A stretch of 64,000 bases of DNA from Neocallimastix lanati (nom. inval.) (GCA_016946835.1 JACVTC010000056.1:290001-354000), one strand, 5' to 3'. Counted from the stretch's first letter, positions 12,540-25,460 are shown. Translations and numbers: made by a program. The notes: a model not told the origin generated them from the sequence alone.

Positions 12540-13782
12540 ATAGGGAAAAACATACTTAACCATATATAATAGAAAATTATAGATTTTCATACGAGAGACT
12601 CTTAATTGAGATTATAATTTGAAAATTTAACAAATAAAACTCTAGGCATTTAGTAATGTAGTATATCTATATATAAAGGAATCCACTCTGTGATAAACTA
12701 TTTCCACCCCATGAATATACAAAACACAATTTAATAATATATATTGCGAAAATTTAAATAATCATATATTAGATAATGATTCTTTTTAAACAACGAAACA
12801 CATTATTTAAAGTATAGTTATTTTAGTGTGTATTTATACATGTTAAACACGTATATATAAATTAAAACTGCAATAATAGAGGAGACAATATATCTGAGAT
12901 CCCATACAAAATAATTTAAAATATAATACCCTAAATATTCCAGGGAATAAAATATAATGGTAATTCCTAACGTGAAATGGGTACATTCTAACAATAATAG
13001 TATTATTAAACTTAACGAGAAATAGGTTTAGATAAAAACTAATTCAATATAATCATAATTCAAACCTTTGTAATGAAAGGTATAATAAAATAATAAATAT
13101 AACTTTGAGTTATATACGAATGGATGATGCTTATCCATCTACAAACTAATTTTACTGATTGAAAAGTGTTTTAAAGTTACAATCGTTAAACTTCTATCGT
13201 TAATATTTTAATGGTGAGAAAATTCAAATATATGAAATCCTTTTAAAATTTGGATTAAAGGGAGAAATAGACAAAATAAAACAAAGAACATTAATATCAA
13301 AGAAAATTTCTTAATTGATTTTTTGTGCTGATTATTTAAAATTAATATTTATCTTGGTAATGAATAAAAAGAGCCTAAATAGAGAAATTTAGTGAAGATT
13401 GGAATATAAAAAGAAATTAACTGAAATATTAAATCTTATTAAATTATTTACTAATAAGTTTAAATGGTTAGAATAATACAATTAGTTATAAATGTAACCA
13501 ATTTTAATACCTCATGATTTTTAAAATGCACCGATTTATAATTAAAAATTTATTTTAATTAAAACTACAAAGGGAAATTATATAAAAGTAAGGGCTTATC
13601 TTCAAAGAGATTATAAATAAAAGTGATGTGAAACCGAATATATAAGAGGCATTCACAAAATAAGTTTTAATTTATTATATAATGTTGGTAATAATATATC
13701 AACTGCATTTAATAATAGACTTTCAAAATCTATATTATAAAATGATAAATAATTTTATCTATATTTAGTATAAAAGTAAAGA

Positions 13783-13838
<56 letters not shown>

Positions 13839-15230
13839 ATATATGATATATTTATCAAAAAAAAAAAAAAAAAAAAAAAATATTACTACTATCTTTTTTT
13901 AAATTTCCTTTTTACAATATTAACATGTGTCATATCCATGATAATATGAATAATAAATAAAATTTATTGGTTTAATATTATTTGATATGATTTTTAAGAA
14001 TTTCTAAATATTAATATGAATAGAGTATACAGAAAAAACTTTTATTCTTTAAATTTGTTTAAAATATTTTTTAATTTATGTATTTACGATCATCTTTTTT
14101 TTTTTTGTTCAAAATATATTACAAAAAAAAAAAATTTTTAATTATAAAAAAAAAAAAAAAAGTAATTTTTAAATATTTAATCTTTATTGATAGAAAACTT
14201 TAATAACCTAAAATAAAACTACCAAATTACCAAATTTTGTAAAGATTCACAGATATCTGAAATAGTAATATTAAATTATTTAATATTTAATATTTTATAA
14301 CTGAAAATAAAAACCGATAGTAAAATCCATTTATTTTATTATATCAAGAGCAATATTTTAAGTAATTTTTTTTTTTCAATCTTTCTAGTCATTCTTTATA
14401 TCTTTATATTTATTAATTGAAATTTATTATTATAATAACATGTAATTGGAAAGTATTATATTTTAATCTAATATACATTATTTAAAAAAATATGTTTAAA
14501 AAATATATTATTACAAAAAAAAAAAAAAAAAAACAATAATAATCATAGATATTATTATTGTAATTTGTTATTATTTTATCTTATTTTGAATAGTTGATCA
14601 TCACTATGAGTATGTGAATCAAGAAAATATATTTGACATTGATTCAAACTTGAACAAATATTTTTGTTTGGATATCAAATTGATTTTTTTTTTTTTTTTT
14701 TTTAGTTTGCCTTATTATATTGATATATGTATAAATTTTTTGAATTTGTTTAATATTTTTAATTATAGAAATTGTTTAATTTTGAACTTAATATTGCTTT
14801 GATGAATTGATATTAATATAACTTATATCAATTAGATTGCATCATAATTAAGATTATTGAAAGATAAAATAAAATTTTCATAAAATAAATAAAAAATTGC
14901 AACTTATTAATATAATATCTAGTTATAAATTAATTTATAATATTGAATCTGTATTAGTTCTGACAATTAGTGCTTACTACCTTAAGCCATAATGATAATT
15001 ATTATTATTTTTGTAAATTACTTTTTTTCATAGTTTTATTTCAAAAAATTAAAAATTTAATAAATTCAAAAAAATAGATTCATAGATAATAACTATTACA
15101 AATTTCACAATTAGTAATTAATATTATTATTTGATTTTATAACAAAATGGATTAATTAAATTATATATCGAATTATTATTCTTCATAAAATTTTGTTATA
15201 AAAAATAAAAAATTCCTATAAATAATAAAA
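12540..15230. other. Long stretch without identifiable gene
   Basis: From 12540 to about 13790 the sequence is less repetitive than the surrounding deserts and may be further decayed coding DNA, but no frame gave a recognisable domain. From 13790 onward it becomes simple again, with a (TA)n-poly(T)-poly(A) block at 13780-13880. A plus-strand frame at 14614-14802 is short and ends in a phenylalanine run encoded by poly(T), so I do not call it. Confidence 0.45.
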
Positions 15231-15690
15231 CATAATGCAATCCATATACATTCTCACTAACACTAAGACATCTGTCTTGATAACTACATGTATGAATACA
15301 TATTTTTGAAGAACATTTAGTGATTTCTTCGCTTGTTTACTACAACGCATATAAGAAGATTTTTCAAAAGATTTAACCTCATAGATATTATCACAATATA
15401 TGATTGGGGCTTTGTCATTAAAAATGCAATTATTATTAAAACATTAAAACATTTATTATATAGACATTGTAAATCTTTAGTTTAATTAAAATATGTGCAT
15501 TTATCTAATGAATAGTTTTTATCCTTATATTTGTTTAGTTTAACAACGGCTAAAGTGTATGTTTTAGTAATATATCTAGTAATATTTCCGTTAATATCAG
15601 GAATTTTAATAAAAATTGGTTTAGTACTATATCCAGTTTCAACATAAATATTATCTTTACAATAAAAAGCAGTACAGTATTCGTTTTTTA
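15230..15690 (-). pseudogene. Cysteine-rich repeat protein fragment
   Basis: On the minus strand, three frames in succession give pieces of one cysteine-patterned protein. They are EYCTAFYCKDNIYVETGY followed by KIPDINGNITRYITKTYTLA, then DLQCLYNKCFN, then NCIFNDKAPIIYCDNIYEVK, and finally KCSSKICIHTCSYQDRCLS. The spacing C-x3-KC...C-x-F...C-x-DIY resembles, from memory, a lineage-expanded secreted or membrane-anchored family in gut fungi. A stop and two frame changes within 450 bp show decay. Its upstream part (15664-15760) recurs at 8954-9050. Family assignment is tentative; the cysteine pattern itself is clear. Confidence 0.55.
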
Positions 15691-15760
15691 TTTTTAATAC
15701 ATCTTAGAGTTAAGAATCTCCTAGGTTAAACTCCATGAAAATATAAAATCAACTAAAATA
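15664..15760. repeat. 97-bp direct repeat, right copy
   Basis: Partner of 8954-9050, 6.7 kb away and in the same orientation. It joins smoothly onto the cysteine-rich relic (on its left in plus coordinates), so this is the copy still in its original context. Confidence 0.88.
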
Positions 15761-15848
15761 TATAAAACATTTTTAAATTAATTATATTAAATCATTACTA
15801 GTTTACAAAAAAAAATATACATAAATAATTAATTTATTTATTTAAAAT

Positions 15849-16039
15849 GATTATTTTCTTCAACATTTCTTTACAAAACAAAATGTATCATATATATATA
15901 AAAAAACAACAATTAATTACAGTTAAATATATTTTATAGAATAAATTTATAAAAAAATAATATGCATAAATATATAATTTACTTTTTTAAAAAGATTATT
16001 TTCTTCAACATTTCTTTACAAAAAAAAAAATGTATCATA
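15849..16039. repeat. Pair of 46-bp direct repeats
   Basis: The segment GATTATTTTCTTCAACATTT followed by CTTTACAAAA and TGTATCATATA occurs at 15849-15894 and again at 15994-16039, a spacing of 145 bp. Between and around the copies a weaker similarity continues (CATAAATAATTAATTTA and CATAAATATATAATTTAC). This makes a diverged 145-bp tandem duplication likely. Confidence 0.7.
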
Positions 16040-16796
16040 TAAAAGAAATAAATAATAATTAATAATAATTATTAACTTATGTAATAATTTCCTTGTTTAA
16101 AAAAAGAAAAAATTTAATAATACTTCAATTGTATAGATTTGAAGTGCTTGAACCATATTGTTATGATGTAATGTAATATAATGTAACGTGTAACATAGTT
16201 TTTATAATTGAACAAACAATTCTTTATAATAAAAAAAAAAACTACCGTTAATAATTAATTGAAAATTAATTGGATAGTTTTATTGTTGAACCATAATATT
16301 AACTTATTTGGTAATTTTATTTTATTCATAAAAGTTTAATACATTAATATAATATTCAGTTGTATTTATATTAATTTAATTTCTATTCTATTTACAAATA
16401 AAGTAAAAATATTTCTTATACTTGAGAGAAAAAAAAATGACATTTAATATATATATATTATAAAAAATTTATTAATATGAAACTTTTTACAAAATATTTA
16501 TATCTAATATACATGTTAAAATTAAAAAGATAAGAAATTAAAATTATATATTACAATATATTAAAATAAATTAAAAAAAAACATCAATAGTAATGTATAT
16601 TAAAATAATATTAATATATTATATCATGTATAATTATTTATATTACTATTTTTAATTATATTAAAATTTATTATATTACCAATTTATATTTGTTAATTAT
16701 AATTTATTATATAGTATATAAGAAAATAATATGAAAACCAATTATTCAATATATAAATAGTATATAATTAATGAATCATGAATAATGAATCATGAA

Positions 16797-17033
16797 TAAT
16801 AAATAATAAATAATAAATAATAAATAATAAATAATAAATAATAAATAATAAATAATAAATAATAAATAATAAATAATAAATAATAAATAATAAATAATAA
16901 ATAATAAATAATAAATAATAAATAATAAATAATAAATAATAAATAATAAATAATAAATAATAAATAATAAATAATAAATAATAAATAATAAATGATAAAT
17001 AATAAATAATAAATAATAAATAATAAACAATAA
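16797..17033. repeat. (TAATAAA)n heptanucleotide array
   Basis: About 34 near-perfect 7-bp units with one G substitution. Because 7 is not a multiple of 3, both long minus-strand frames here read as an endless seven-residue repeat (FIIYYLL). These frames are artefacts. A second array of the complementary unit lies at 31108-31388. Confidence 0.95.
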
Positions 17034-17298
17034 ACAATAAAAATTAAATAAATAAAAAAAAATTAAATAATAAAAATAAACTAATAAATGATAGATAATA
17101 GTATTGAATAGTCCAATAAAATTGATGGTAACCATTTCATATTAATATTTTCCTTCTATTTCAATATTTCAATAGCAAGAAATCCACTATTTTATTATTT
17201 TTTATTTTCTTGTTGTGTCATTTGAAACTTTTAATATTATTTAATTATGTTTTTACGTTAAACAGTTTCAGATTATCTTATTTTTTGAAGATTTTACA

Positions 17299-17465
17299 AT
17301 ATCATTATTATTATTTTAATTATACTATTATTATTATTATTATTTTAATTATACTATTATTATTATTATTATTTTAATTATACTATTATTATTATTATTA
17401 TTTTAATTATATTATCATCATTATTATTATTTTAATTATACTATTATTATTATTATTTTAATTAT
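17299..17465. repeat. 29-bp minisatellite
   Basis: Five units of TTTTAATTATACTATTATTA followed by TTATTATTA-type trinucleotides. Units shorten towards the right end. Confidence 0.85.
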
Positions 17466-19895
17466 TTTTATTATTATCATTATTATTATAATTATTATAA
17501 TTATTATTAATAACATTTTATTTCTACGTATATTATATAATTAATATTTTGTTAATTTTGGAATTAGGAAATTGGAAAATTAAAAATAATAATATTAAAA
17601 ATTTAGAAAATATTTTATTTTGTAGTTATTAAACTAGTATTATACTAAATATTAGATATAAAGTTAAGAGTAAGATTTTAAGAATTAGATTTTGTTATAC
17701 TAAATACTAGATATAAAAAAGGTATATTGTAAGAATAACAATAAATTGAAATTTTATATATTGAAAACTTTATTTTTTTTTCCCCTCATATATCTAAATA
17801 AGTATATGAACTATTTATTTATTAGTTATAACTACTACCTTACTATTAAAACTAATATTTTTTTTACTAATATTATATATTAATGTCAGGAATTTATGGT
17901 TTATTAATATAAAAACTTTCATATTTTATGATAAAGAGTTACTAGAGCTTTAATTATTCTAAATTAAATACTTTAATACCATTACATTGTGGCTTGTTCA
18001 TTATTTATATTATAATATTTTTCAATATATTTAAATCATATATTTCACAAATTCTAACAATTAATCATTCTATTTATTTATTTATTTATCTGTTTGTTTA
18101 TTTATTTATATGCTTATTTATTTATTAATAACAAATATATCAAGAATAATTTTTTCTAATAACTTAAATTAATAGTGATAAAAAACCAATTATGATTATT
18201 ATTATTCTTTTTTAATAAAATAAAGTTTTTGCTTTTTAATATATATTTATATAAATTATTTATATTGAAATAAATAACATTTTATATAAAAATATATTAT
18301 TTTAATATAATTTTATAAATTAAATAAATTAAATTATTTTTATTATTAATATATTTATAATTCAATTTATTTTTTTACCTTCTTTTCAAATTCCAAAAAT
18401 TAAAAACAAAAATAAAAACAAAAAAAAAAAAAAAAAGGAAACTTCAAATTTTATATTTCTTCTTTACTTTTTGATAATTTTATTAAATTAATAATAAAAC
18501 TATTATTTATTTTAAAGATAATAATATTTTTTTTTAAAAAAAATAAAGTAAAAATATATATAAATTTAAAATAAATATATAAATTTAACAATTATTAAAT
18601 ATAATTATTAATAATTAAAATCAAATATATAGAAAAGCCTTAAAAACAAATAAATAGAAAATATTTATATTTAAAATTATCAATAACGAATAAATTCATT
18701 ATTATTATCTATAATTATAAAAAAAAAAGAAAAACAAAAAATAAATAAAAAATATATATTATATTTTCATTTATTTGTTTTTATACATCTAATTTATTTT
18801 AAATGTTATTGTTTAAATTATATTATTTATAAATAAATTAATCGTTTAACTATTATTTATTTTTTTATTTAAAAGATTTAATTTAATTTATTTTAAAGTC
18901 ATATATAAACATTAATATCCTATCCTCGGAATAAATAAAAAAAAGAAATTCCCCTTCTCGAAATCTCAAACAAAAAAAAAAAAATATTTAATAACATTAT
19001 AATTTCAACCATTATTAAAATAAAATCATTTTAGATAATTGATAATTTAATAAATAAACTAATTATTTATAAATAATGTTATTTATATGAAATACTTTAT
19101 AACAATAACTTAAAATACAAATAAATAAACAAATAATTATTTATAAAAAATATAAATAAATAAAAATAATATCAGAATAACATATAAAATATAGTAAGAA
19201 AAAATATAATAAAAATAAAATCTTACAGTAGTAAACAAAATAATAATAATATATATATACATATCATCAATAAATTTATATTATTATTATTTTGGATTAT
19301 TTTGGCTAAATAAATTTAAATTTAATAGTTTAAATTGTATAATAATTACAACTTAAATAATAATAAATATTTTTTTGTAAATTGTTTGTTAAATATCAAA
19401 ACTAAAATATAATAAAAAAAATAATAAACAATATTCATAATTATTTAAAATTTTTTATAATAATTAATTCCAAATAACGAAAACAAAAACAAAAACAAAT
19501 AAAATAAAAATAAAGCAAAAAGAATAATAAATAAAAAATATTTATTGAGGTATAATAATAAAGTAAATATAGTATAATATTTTGATAATATTAAAAAAAA
19601 ATTGGTAAATTTTATCAATAATAAATATAAATTATTAAAAATTATAATTTTGAAGAGAAAAAATTAAATATATTTCTAATATTATAATCAACAAATATTT
19701 TCAATTAATAATTCCTAATTGAAGATAAAAAAAAGAAGAAATTTAAAAAATTCAAATTATATCAAATTATATTATAAATTAGGTTTCCAAAAAATATAAA
19801 TTATTTTTTGATTATAATTTAAAATAATATATTTTAAAGCTAGGATTAAATTATATTAAAGTTTTTTATATAGATATTTTTATTATTAATTAATA

Positions 19896-22800
19896 ATGAC
19901 AGAACAAAAAGCTAAAAAGGGTGGTATTACAAAAATGTTCAAGAAGAATATTTTATCACCCTGTATTAAAGGTCCAAAAGTAAAAGAAACTAGAAAGCAT
20001 GATAAGCATGATTTAGATGGTATTGATAATGGTACAATGTCATTTGATACCTCAAAATATTTAAAAAAGAATAATACAGATCTTGATACAATAAATACTA
20101 ATTTCAATTCATTAAATAGTCGTCGTTCAAATGTAAAAACTGAATCGCCACTTAGTGCAGAAGCGGAAACCCCTGAATCTTATTTAAAAAGAAAAACTTC
20201 AGCTAAAAAAATGGATAAAGGAAAGGGAAAAGCTGAATACAGTGATAATGAACAGCCAGAAATAAAGGATGTTGAATCAAGTGATTCAGAAGATGATATT
20301 CCACTCTCTCAAATTACTAAAAATAAAAAAACTCCAGTTCTTCCACCAAAGAATGAAATTACTGATGATAAAAAACCAACAATTTCAATGCCAACTCCAG
20401 TTGGATCTAAGGTTGGTGAAAATTTAATTAGTATTCCAGCTAAAATGGAACCAACAAAGATTGATATGGCTTCTCATATTGATGAAGAAGTTGCTAATCA
20501 AGGAATTCCAATGCCTGTTCCAATTGAATCAGCTATTGTTGAAGAACCGTTAAATACGGAAAATTCTACTTCATCTGAATATGTTGTTGAAGAAATTGTT
20601 ACCGAAGAAATTGTAGATGGTAAAAAGAAAATTACCAAACAAACAATTACCAAAAAAACGCCAAACTCAAAGCAATCAGAAGAAAAACAAACTCTTAAAA
20701 TGCCAGTTGCCGTAGGTTCAAAGGCCGAAAAAATTGAAATTCCTGCCAAAATGACTGCAACTAAAGTTGAAACAACTCTTGATACTGAGGGTATTGTAGA
20801 AATGCCAATGGCTCTTCCACAACCTTCTATTACTAAGACAGATACCAATACTTCTAATCAAGTTCCAAATTTAGTTGAGGCTGAACTAGGTTCTCCATTG
20901 TCCCAAGTTGTCAGTAATAACGAACAAGCTTCAACTCTCGTTTCAATGCCAACTGTTCCAGTTGTTCCAGTAAATAATGCTCCAGAAAGTCAAATTACTG
21001 GTAATTTAGTTGATTCACCAAAAATGGACGAAGAATTACCAGTTCAACATACTGAACCAGGTTTTAATATTGTTGTTAATTCAGAAAGAATTGAATTTGG
21101 AAGTGTTCCAAGACCACAAGAAAACAAAACATTAGTTAATTCTGATGAAATAATTAAAACAGTTGAAGCTGGATTTAATATTAATGCTACCCCTGTCCCA
21201 GTTGGAAACAATAGTCCAGCGGCTATGCCAATGCCAATGCCAATGCCGGCTGCCATGCCAATCCCTACTAATGGAAATATTAATAATGGTATTGATTTAG
21301 CTGCTCCACCAATTCCAAACTTAGTAAATAATGATGATGAAGTTAGAGTAGCTGCTCAACAAAAGGGCTACTTAGATATTCCACAACCTTTACCACCAAG
21401 TACCTTTGAAGAAAGTGATAATGATGATAACAGAAGTGATATCAGTCATGGCAGTAGAAAGAAGATGGTTAATTCTCCAAAGGTTTTAACGATTGATGAA
21501 GAATTAAAACTTAAAGAACAATTAGAAGAAAAAGAAAGAATAGAGCATGAAGAAGCCATAAGTAACGTTAAACCATTAGATCAAATTCCAATGCCAAAAA
21601 CTCCTTCAACTTACTTTAAAAATAATAATATTTCTAATAATGAAGAATCTAAATCTTCTGAAGAAATAATACAGATTCAGACCCCAGTAATTGTACCTGA
21701 AAATGTTAAAACTGAAAATGTAAATGTAAATGATCCAGAAATAGTGGAGTCAAAAAAAATGAAACTCACTGTTGTTAACAGTGATGAAAATTCAGAAAAA
21801 AGTGATGATATTGTAAATGAACCAATTAAAAAAGAAATTAAAGAAGTTGTTACTGAAACTAAAGAAGAAGTTATAACTGAAACAGAAAAACCAAGAGAAC
21901 AATTGATTGAAAATGGAAGTGAAAATGTAAATATGGAAAATAAACCAGAAGTTAAAAAGAGTGAAAAACCTGTAACTGAAGCTAAAGTTGAAAAATTAAA
22001 TGTACCAGTAACTGAAGCTGAAACCGTACCAAATAATTATGCTTCAAGTGAATTTAGTTTCCAAGATTCTCTTATGGGTAGTTTAAAAAGAAATAATGGT
22101 GCTAAGAGTATTAAGAGTTTCTTTGGATTCAGTAAAAAGGATAAAAAGAATAAGAAGGATAAAAAGAATAAGCAAAAGGAAGAAGATATTACAGAAATTC
22201 CAGAATTCCCAGAAAATAATTTAAAGATCAACGTTACTTCAAAGAATTCTGGTAAAGAATCACATTCTCCATTTTCATCGTTCAAACGTTTAGTTTCTCC
22301 ACTTGCTAATCCAAAACGTCGTAAGAGTAATGCTTCCATAAGCTCTTTCAAATTAAAGAAAAATAACACTACTTCTAGCGTACCACCAGAAATTCCAGCT
22401 AAAGATAATAAGGTAAATGTTGAAAAACCAACACCAATACCAGATGTTGAAAAGAAGGAAAAGAAGGAAGTTGATAATGATGATAAAGCTTCTATTCATA
22501 GTTCAGTTAGTAGTGCTAGTGAAAGTTCTGTTTCATCAGTCTCATCATCTTCTTCTGATGATGAAGTATTAGGTAATATTGTAAATAAAAAAACTAATGA
22601 TGCTACTTCTACTGTTCCAAAGACTGAATCCATCCCAATAAATAATGTTAAGAAACCTTTAAGTGAAGACAATTTAACTAGAAATTATACCAATGGTAGT
22701 GTTGAAAATGATGATTTCGTATCTATTATGATGGTTCAACGTATGCTTTCATCCTCAGTAGATCGTTCAACATCACCAATTCCCGATGTTCCTTCCCCAC

Positions 22801-23336
22801 TTGTTAATCCATTCAATTTTGTCGATTTAGAAACTGAAAGAAGAAAGTCTTACTCTAAACCAAAAGCTGTAGTTACTGCTGTTAACCCACTTGCTAGGGA
22901 AGATACCGTGGATTCTCCAAGAAGTACAATTATTTACAAATTTGAAGATAAACCAAAATTCGAAAGACCAAGCTTTTATAAACACGATTTAGCTTCAAGA
23001 TCTGTAGGTAGTTTACCTTTATCTAAAGAAAATAAAGAAAATCTAACCTCAACTAAGAAAGCTTCTGATTATTCTCCACAACAAAGAATGATTGAATTAA
23101 ATCTTGATAATTCTATTGTTATTGAGGATAAAGAAAAGACTGATGATAATACTGAAGAATCCAAAAATAGAAAATCAAGTCTCTATGATACCAATTTAAA
23201 ACAAATGTTTGATGATATTCATAATTTATCATTAGATGATATTGCTACTCGTTACACAAAACCAAGTATGATTCAATGTGATATTGGACCTTCATTTTTG
23301 GATGAAGTATTGGGAAGTTTATCTATGGATCATTAA
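19896..23336 (+). CDS. Large disordered hydrophilic protein, function unknown
   Basis: A single 1146-codon exon whose base composition differs sharply from its AT-rich flanks, so it is certainly a gene. I do not recognise a family. The N-terminus is basic (KMFKKNILSPCIKGPK, about 14-29). A duplicated module, MP.PVGSK...IPAKM..TK, occurs at about 165-190 and 269-290. Next come a methionine-proline run (about 443-455), a Lys/Asp-rich block KKDKKNKKDKKNK (about 745), a basic serine-rich stretch ending PLANPKRRKS (about 808), a serine run (about 868-890), and a conserved-looking C-terminus ending GPSFLDEVLGSLSMDH. No transmembrane segment, signal peptide or catalytic motif is visible. The many SP/TP and basic-S sites suggest a phosphorylated scaffold, perhaps at cortex or cytoskeleton. 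That role is inference only. Confidence 0.85.
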   Translation: MTEQKAKKGGITKMFKKNILSPCIKGPKVKETRKHDKHDLDGIDNGTMSFDTSKYLKKNNTDLDTINTNFNSLNSRRSNVKTESPLSAEAETPESYLKRKTSAKKMDKGKGKAEYSDNEQPEIKDVESSDSEDDIPLSQITKNKKTPVLPPKNEITDDKKPTISMPTPVGSKVGENLISIPAKMEPTKIDMASHIDEEVANQGIPMPVPIESAIVEEPLNTENSTSSEYVVEEIVTEEIVDGKKKITKQTITKKTPNSKQSEEKQTLKMPVAVGSKAEKIEIPAKMTATKVETTLDTEGIVEMPMALPQPSITKTDTNTSNQVPNLVEAELGSPLSQVVSNNEQASTLVSMPTVPVVPVNNAPESQITGNLVDSPKMDEELPVQHTEPGFNIVVNSERIEFGSVPRPQENKTLVNSDEIIKTVEAGFNINATPVPVGNNSPAAMPMPMPMPAAMPIPTNGNINNGIDLAAPPIPNLVNNDDEVRVAAQQKGYLDIPQPLPPSTFEESDNDDNRSDISHGSRKKMVNSPKVLTIDEELKLKEQLEEKERIEHEEAISNVKPLDQIPMPKTPSTYFKNNNISNNEESKSSEEIIQIQTPVIVPENVKTENVNVNDPEIVESKKMKLTVVNSDENSEKSDDIVNEPIKKEIKEVVTETKEEVITETEKPREQLIENGSENVNMENKPEVKKSEKPVTEAKVEKLNVPVTEAETVPNNYASSEFSFQDSLMGSLKRNNGAKSIKSFFGFSKKDKKNKKDKKNKQKEEDITEIPEFPENNLKINVTSKNSGKESHSPFSSFKRLVSPLANPKRRKSNASISSFKLKKNNTTSSVPPEIPAKDNKVNVEKPTPIPDVEKKEKKEVDNDDKASIHSSVSSASESSVSSVSSSSSDDEVLGNIVNKKTNDATSTVPKTESIPINNVKKPLSEDNLTRNYTNGSVENDDFVSIMMVQRMLSSSVDRSTSPIPDVPSPLVNPFNFVDLETERRKSYSKPKAVVTAVNPLAREDTVDSPRSTIIYKFEDKPKFERPSFYKHDLASRSVGSLPLSKENKENLTSTKKASDYSPQQRMIELNLDNSIVIEDKEKTDDNTEESKNRKSSLYDTNLKQMFDDIHNLSLDDIATRYTKPSMIQCDIGPSFLDEVLGSLSMDH

Positions 23337-24135
23337 TAAATTACAAAAAAAAAAAAAAAAAAAGGGGGAAAAAAAAATAAAAAAGTAATAATAATAATAA
23401 TTTTTTAAGTTTTTTTTTACTTTCCTTTTTTCTTTTTTTTTTTTTTCTTAAAAAATAATTGTCTTCTACGTTTTAATACTAAATAATAATTATAATTATC
23501 ATTTTAAAAAATATAATAATTTATAATAATAATAATAATAAAATTAACTTTTTTTTTTCTAAAAAAAAAAAAAAATAAGAAAAAAAGAAATTATTTTTAT
23601 AAAGTATATTATATATTTTTAGTTAAATATCTATTATCTTAATATAATTTTTTTTATAATATTCAAAAATATAATATAAAATTTACTATTTTACGAAATA
23701 ATAATAATAATTAATATTTTATTATATATATATATAAACAAACATACAAACAAACAAAAAATTATCAAATAAAAAGTAAAGAAAAAAAAAAAAAAAAAAA
23801 AAAGGAATGAATAATTATATATATATATTCTCTTATATTTATTATTATTATTATTTTTAAATTTACATTTTAATATTTTATTAATTTGATATAAGTAAAA
23901 AATAGAGTAAAAGAAAAGAAAAAAAAAATAGATAAAACAACAACCGAAAGGGAAAAAAAATATCTGTCTAACGCATAATAAATAGTTTTGATATTTAATA
24001 AATTTTATTTACAAACAATTTTTAGAAAAATAAAAAATAAAAAATAAAATAAAATAAAATAAAAATAAAATAAAATAAATAATAAAATAATTAATAATAT
24101 AATATAATATAATATAATAATATAATAAGAAATGG

Positions 24136-24176
<41 letters not shown>

Positions 24177-24660
24177 AAGAAAAAAAAAGAAAAAAATTAG
24201 AAAAAGAAAATAACAAACCAGAAAAAAAAAATAATTAATAAATAAATTAATAAAAATAAAAAAATAAAAACTAATATAATAGAAATGAAAAAATGAAAAA
24301 TAAAAAAATAAAATATTAATAATAAAATAAGAAATAAAAAAAAAAAAATTAAAAAATTGATATATAATGAAAAACTTTAATTTAAATAATAATAATAATA
24401 AAAATAATAATAATTAAAACTTTAAAATATAATAAAATAAAATAATATATATATAAAAAAAAGAATAATTAAATTTCTTTTTTAATTTTTATTTTATTTT
24501 ATTTTAATAACTAAATTTTAATATTACTAAAAAAAAAAAAAAAAAAAGAATTATGTCTAATTATATTAAAAAGAAGAAGAATAATAGTAAAAAGAAAACA
24601 AAAATATATAAAATGTTAATAATTATAAAAATATATAAAAAAAAATTATAATAATAATTA

Positions 24661-25040
24661 TTATAAATAATTAAAAATAATAATAAAAATAATATAAAAA
24701 AATAAAAAAATAAATAAAAATATAAATAAACAAATAAATAAATAAAAATATAAATAAATAAAATAATAATAATAAATAATTAATAATAAAAATAATATAA
24801 ATAAATAATAAAAATAATATAAAAAAATAAAAAAATAAATAAAAATATAAATAAACAAATAAATAAATAAAAATATAAATAAATAAAATAATAATAATAA
24901 ATAATTAATAATAAAAATAATATAAATAAATAATAAAAATAATATAAAAAAATAAAAAAATAAATAAAAATATAAATAAACAAATAAATAAATAAAAATA
25001 TAAATAAATAAAATAATAATAATAAATAATTAATAATAAT
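24661..25040. repeat. 125-bp minisatellite, three copies
   Basis: The marker TAAATAAACAAATAAATAAA recurs with its C at 24731, 24856 and 24981, an exact period of 125 bp. The full unit, including AATAATTAATAATA at its end, is repeated with almost no change. The identity implies recent amplification. Confidence 0.9.
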
Positions 25041-25296
25041 ATAAATAAATAAATATATAAATAAATAAATAATAAAAAATATATAAATAAATAATAATAA
25101 ATAAATAAAATAATAATAAAATATATGTATATAAATAAATAATAATAAAATATATATATATAAATAAATAATAATAAATAAAATAATAATAATAAATAAA
25201 ATAATAATAATAATATAAACAAAAAAAAGAAAATTTTTATTTTCCATTGAACCAATAAAAAATTTAGGAAAAAAAAAAAGAAAAAAGAAAAAAGCA

Positions 25297-25344
<48 letters not shown>

Positions 25345-25425
25345 ATACAAATTTGTGTTTTATACAATTCATTTTAAGAAAATTTATGTAAAATATATAT
25401 ATATATTTTTTATTAAATTCCTTTT

Positions 25426-25460
<35 letters not shown>

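Larger units (their letters stand above)
16040..19895. other. Intergenic stretch upstream of the 1146-residue gene
   Basis: No gene is supported. Contents are the heptanucleotide array at 16797-17033, a 29-bp-period repeat at 17299-17465, and long A/T-rich sequence. The segment 18935-18985 contains TCCTATCCTCGGAATAA and TTCCCCTTCTCGAAATCTC. It is unusually pyrimidine-rich and could belong to a leader or promoter of the downstream gene, but no exon can be defined. Confidence 0.5.

Noticed and set aside
14614-14802. 62-codon frame
   Set aside because: Short and partly encoded by a 20-base poly(T); no similarity or splice context.
16768-17135. Minus-strand frames of 89 and 119 codons
   Set aside because: They translate the 7-bp array into a repeating FIIYYLL string; the period keeps the frames open by chance.
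24661-25372. Long minus-strand Tyr/Phe/Ile frames
   Set aside because: Pure translation of the 125-bp minisatellite and (AAAT)n; no start context, composition or motif of a gene.
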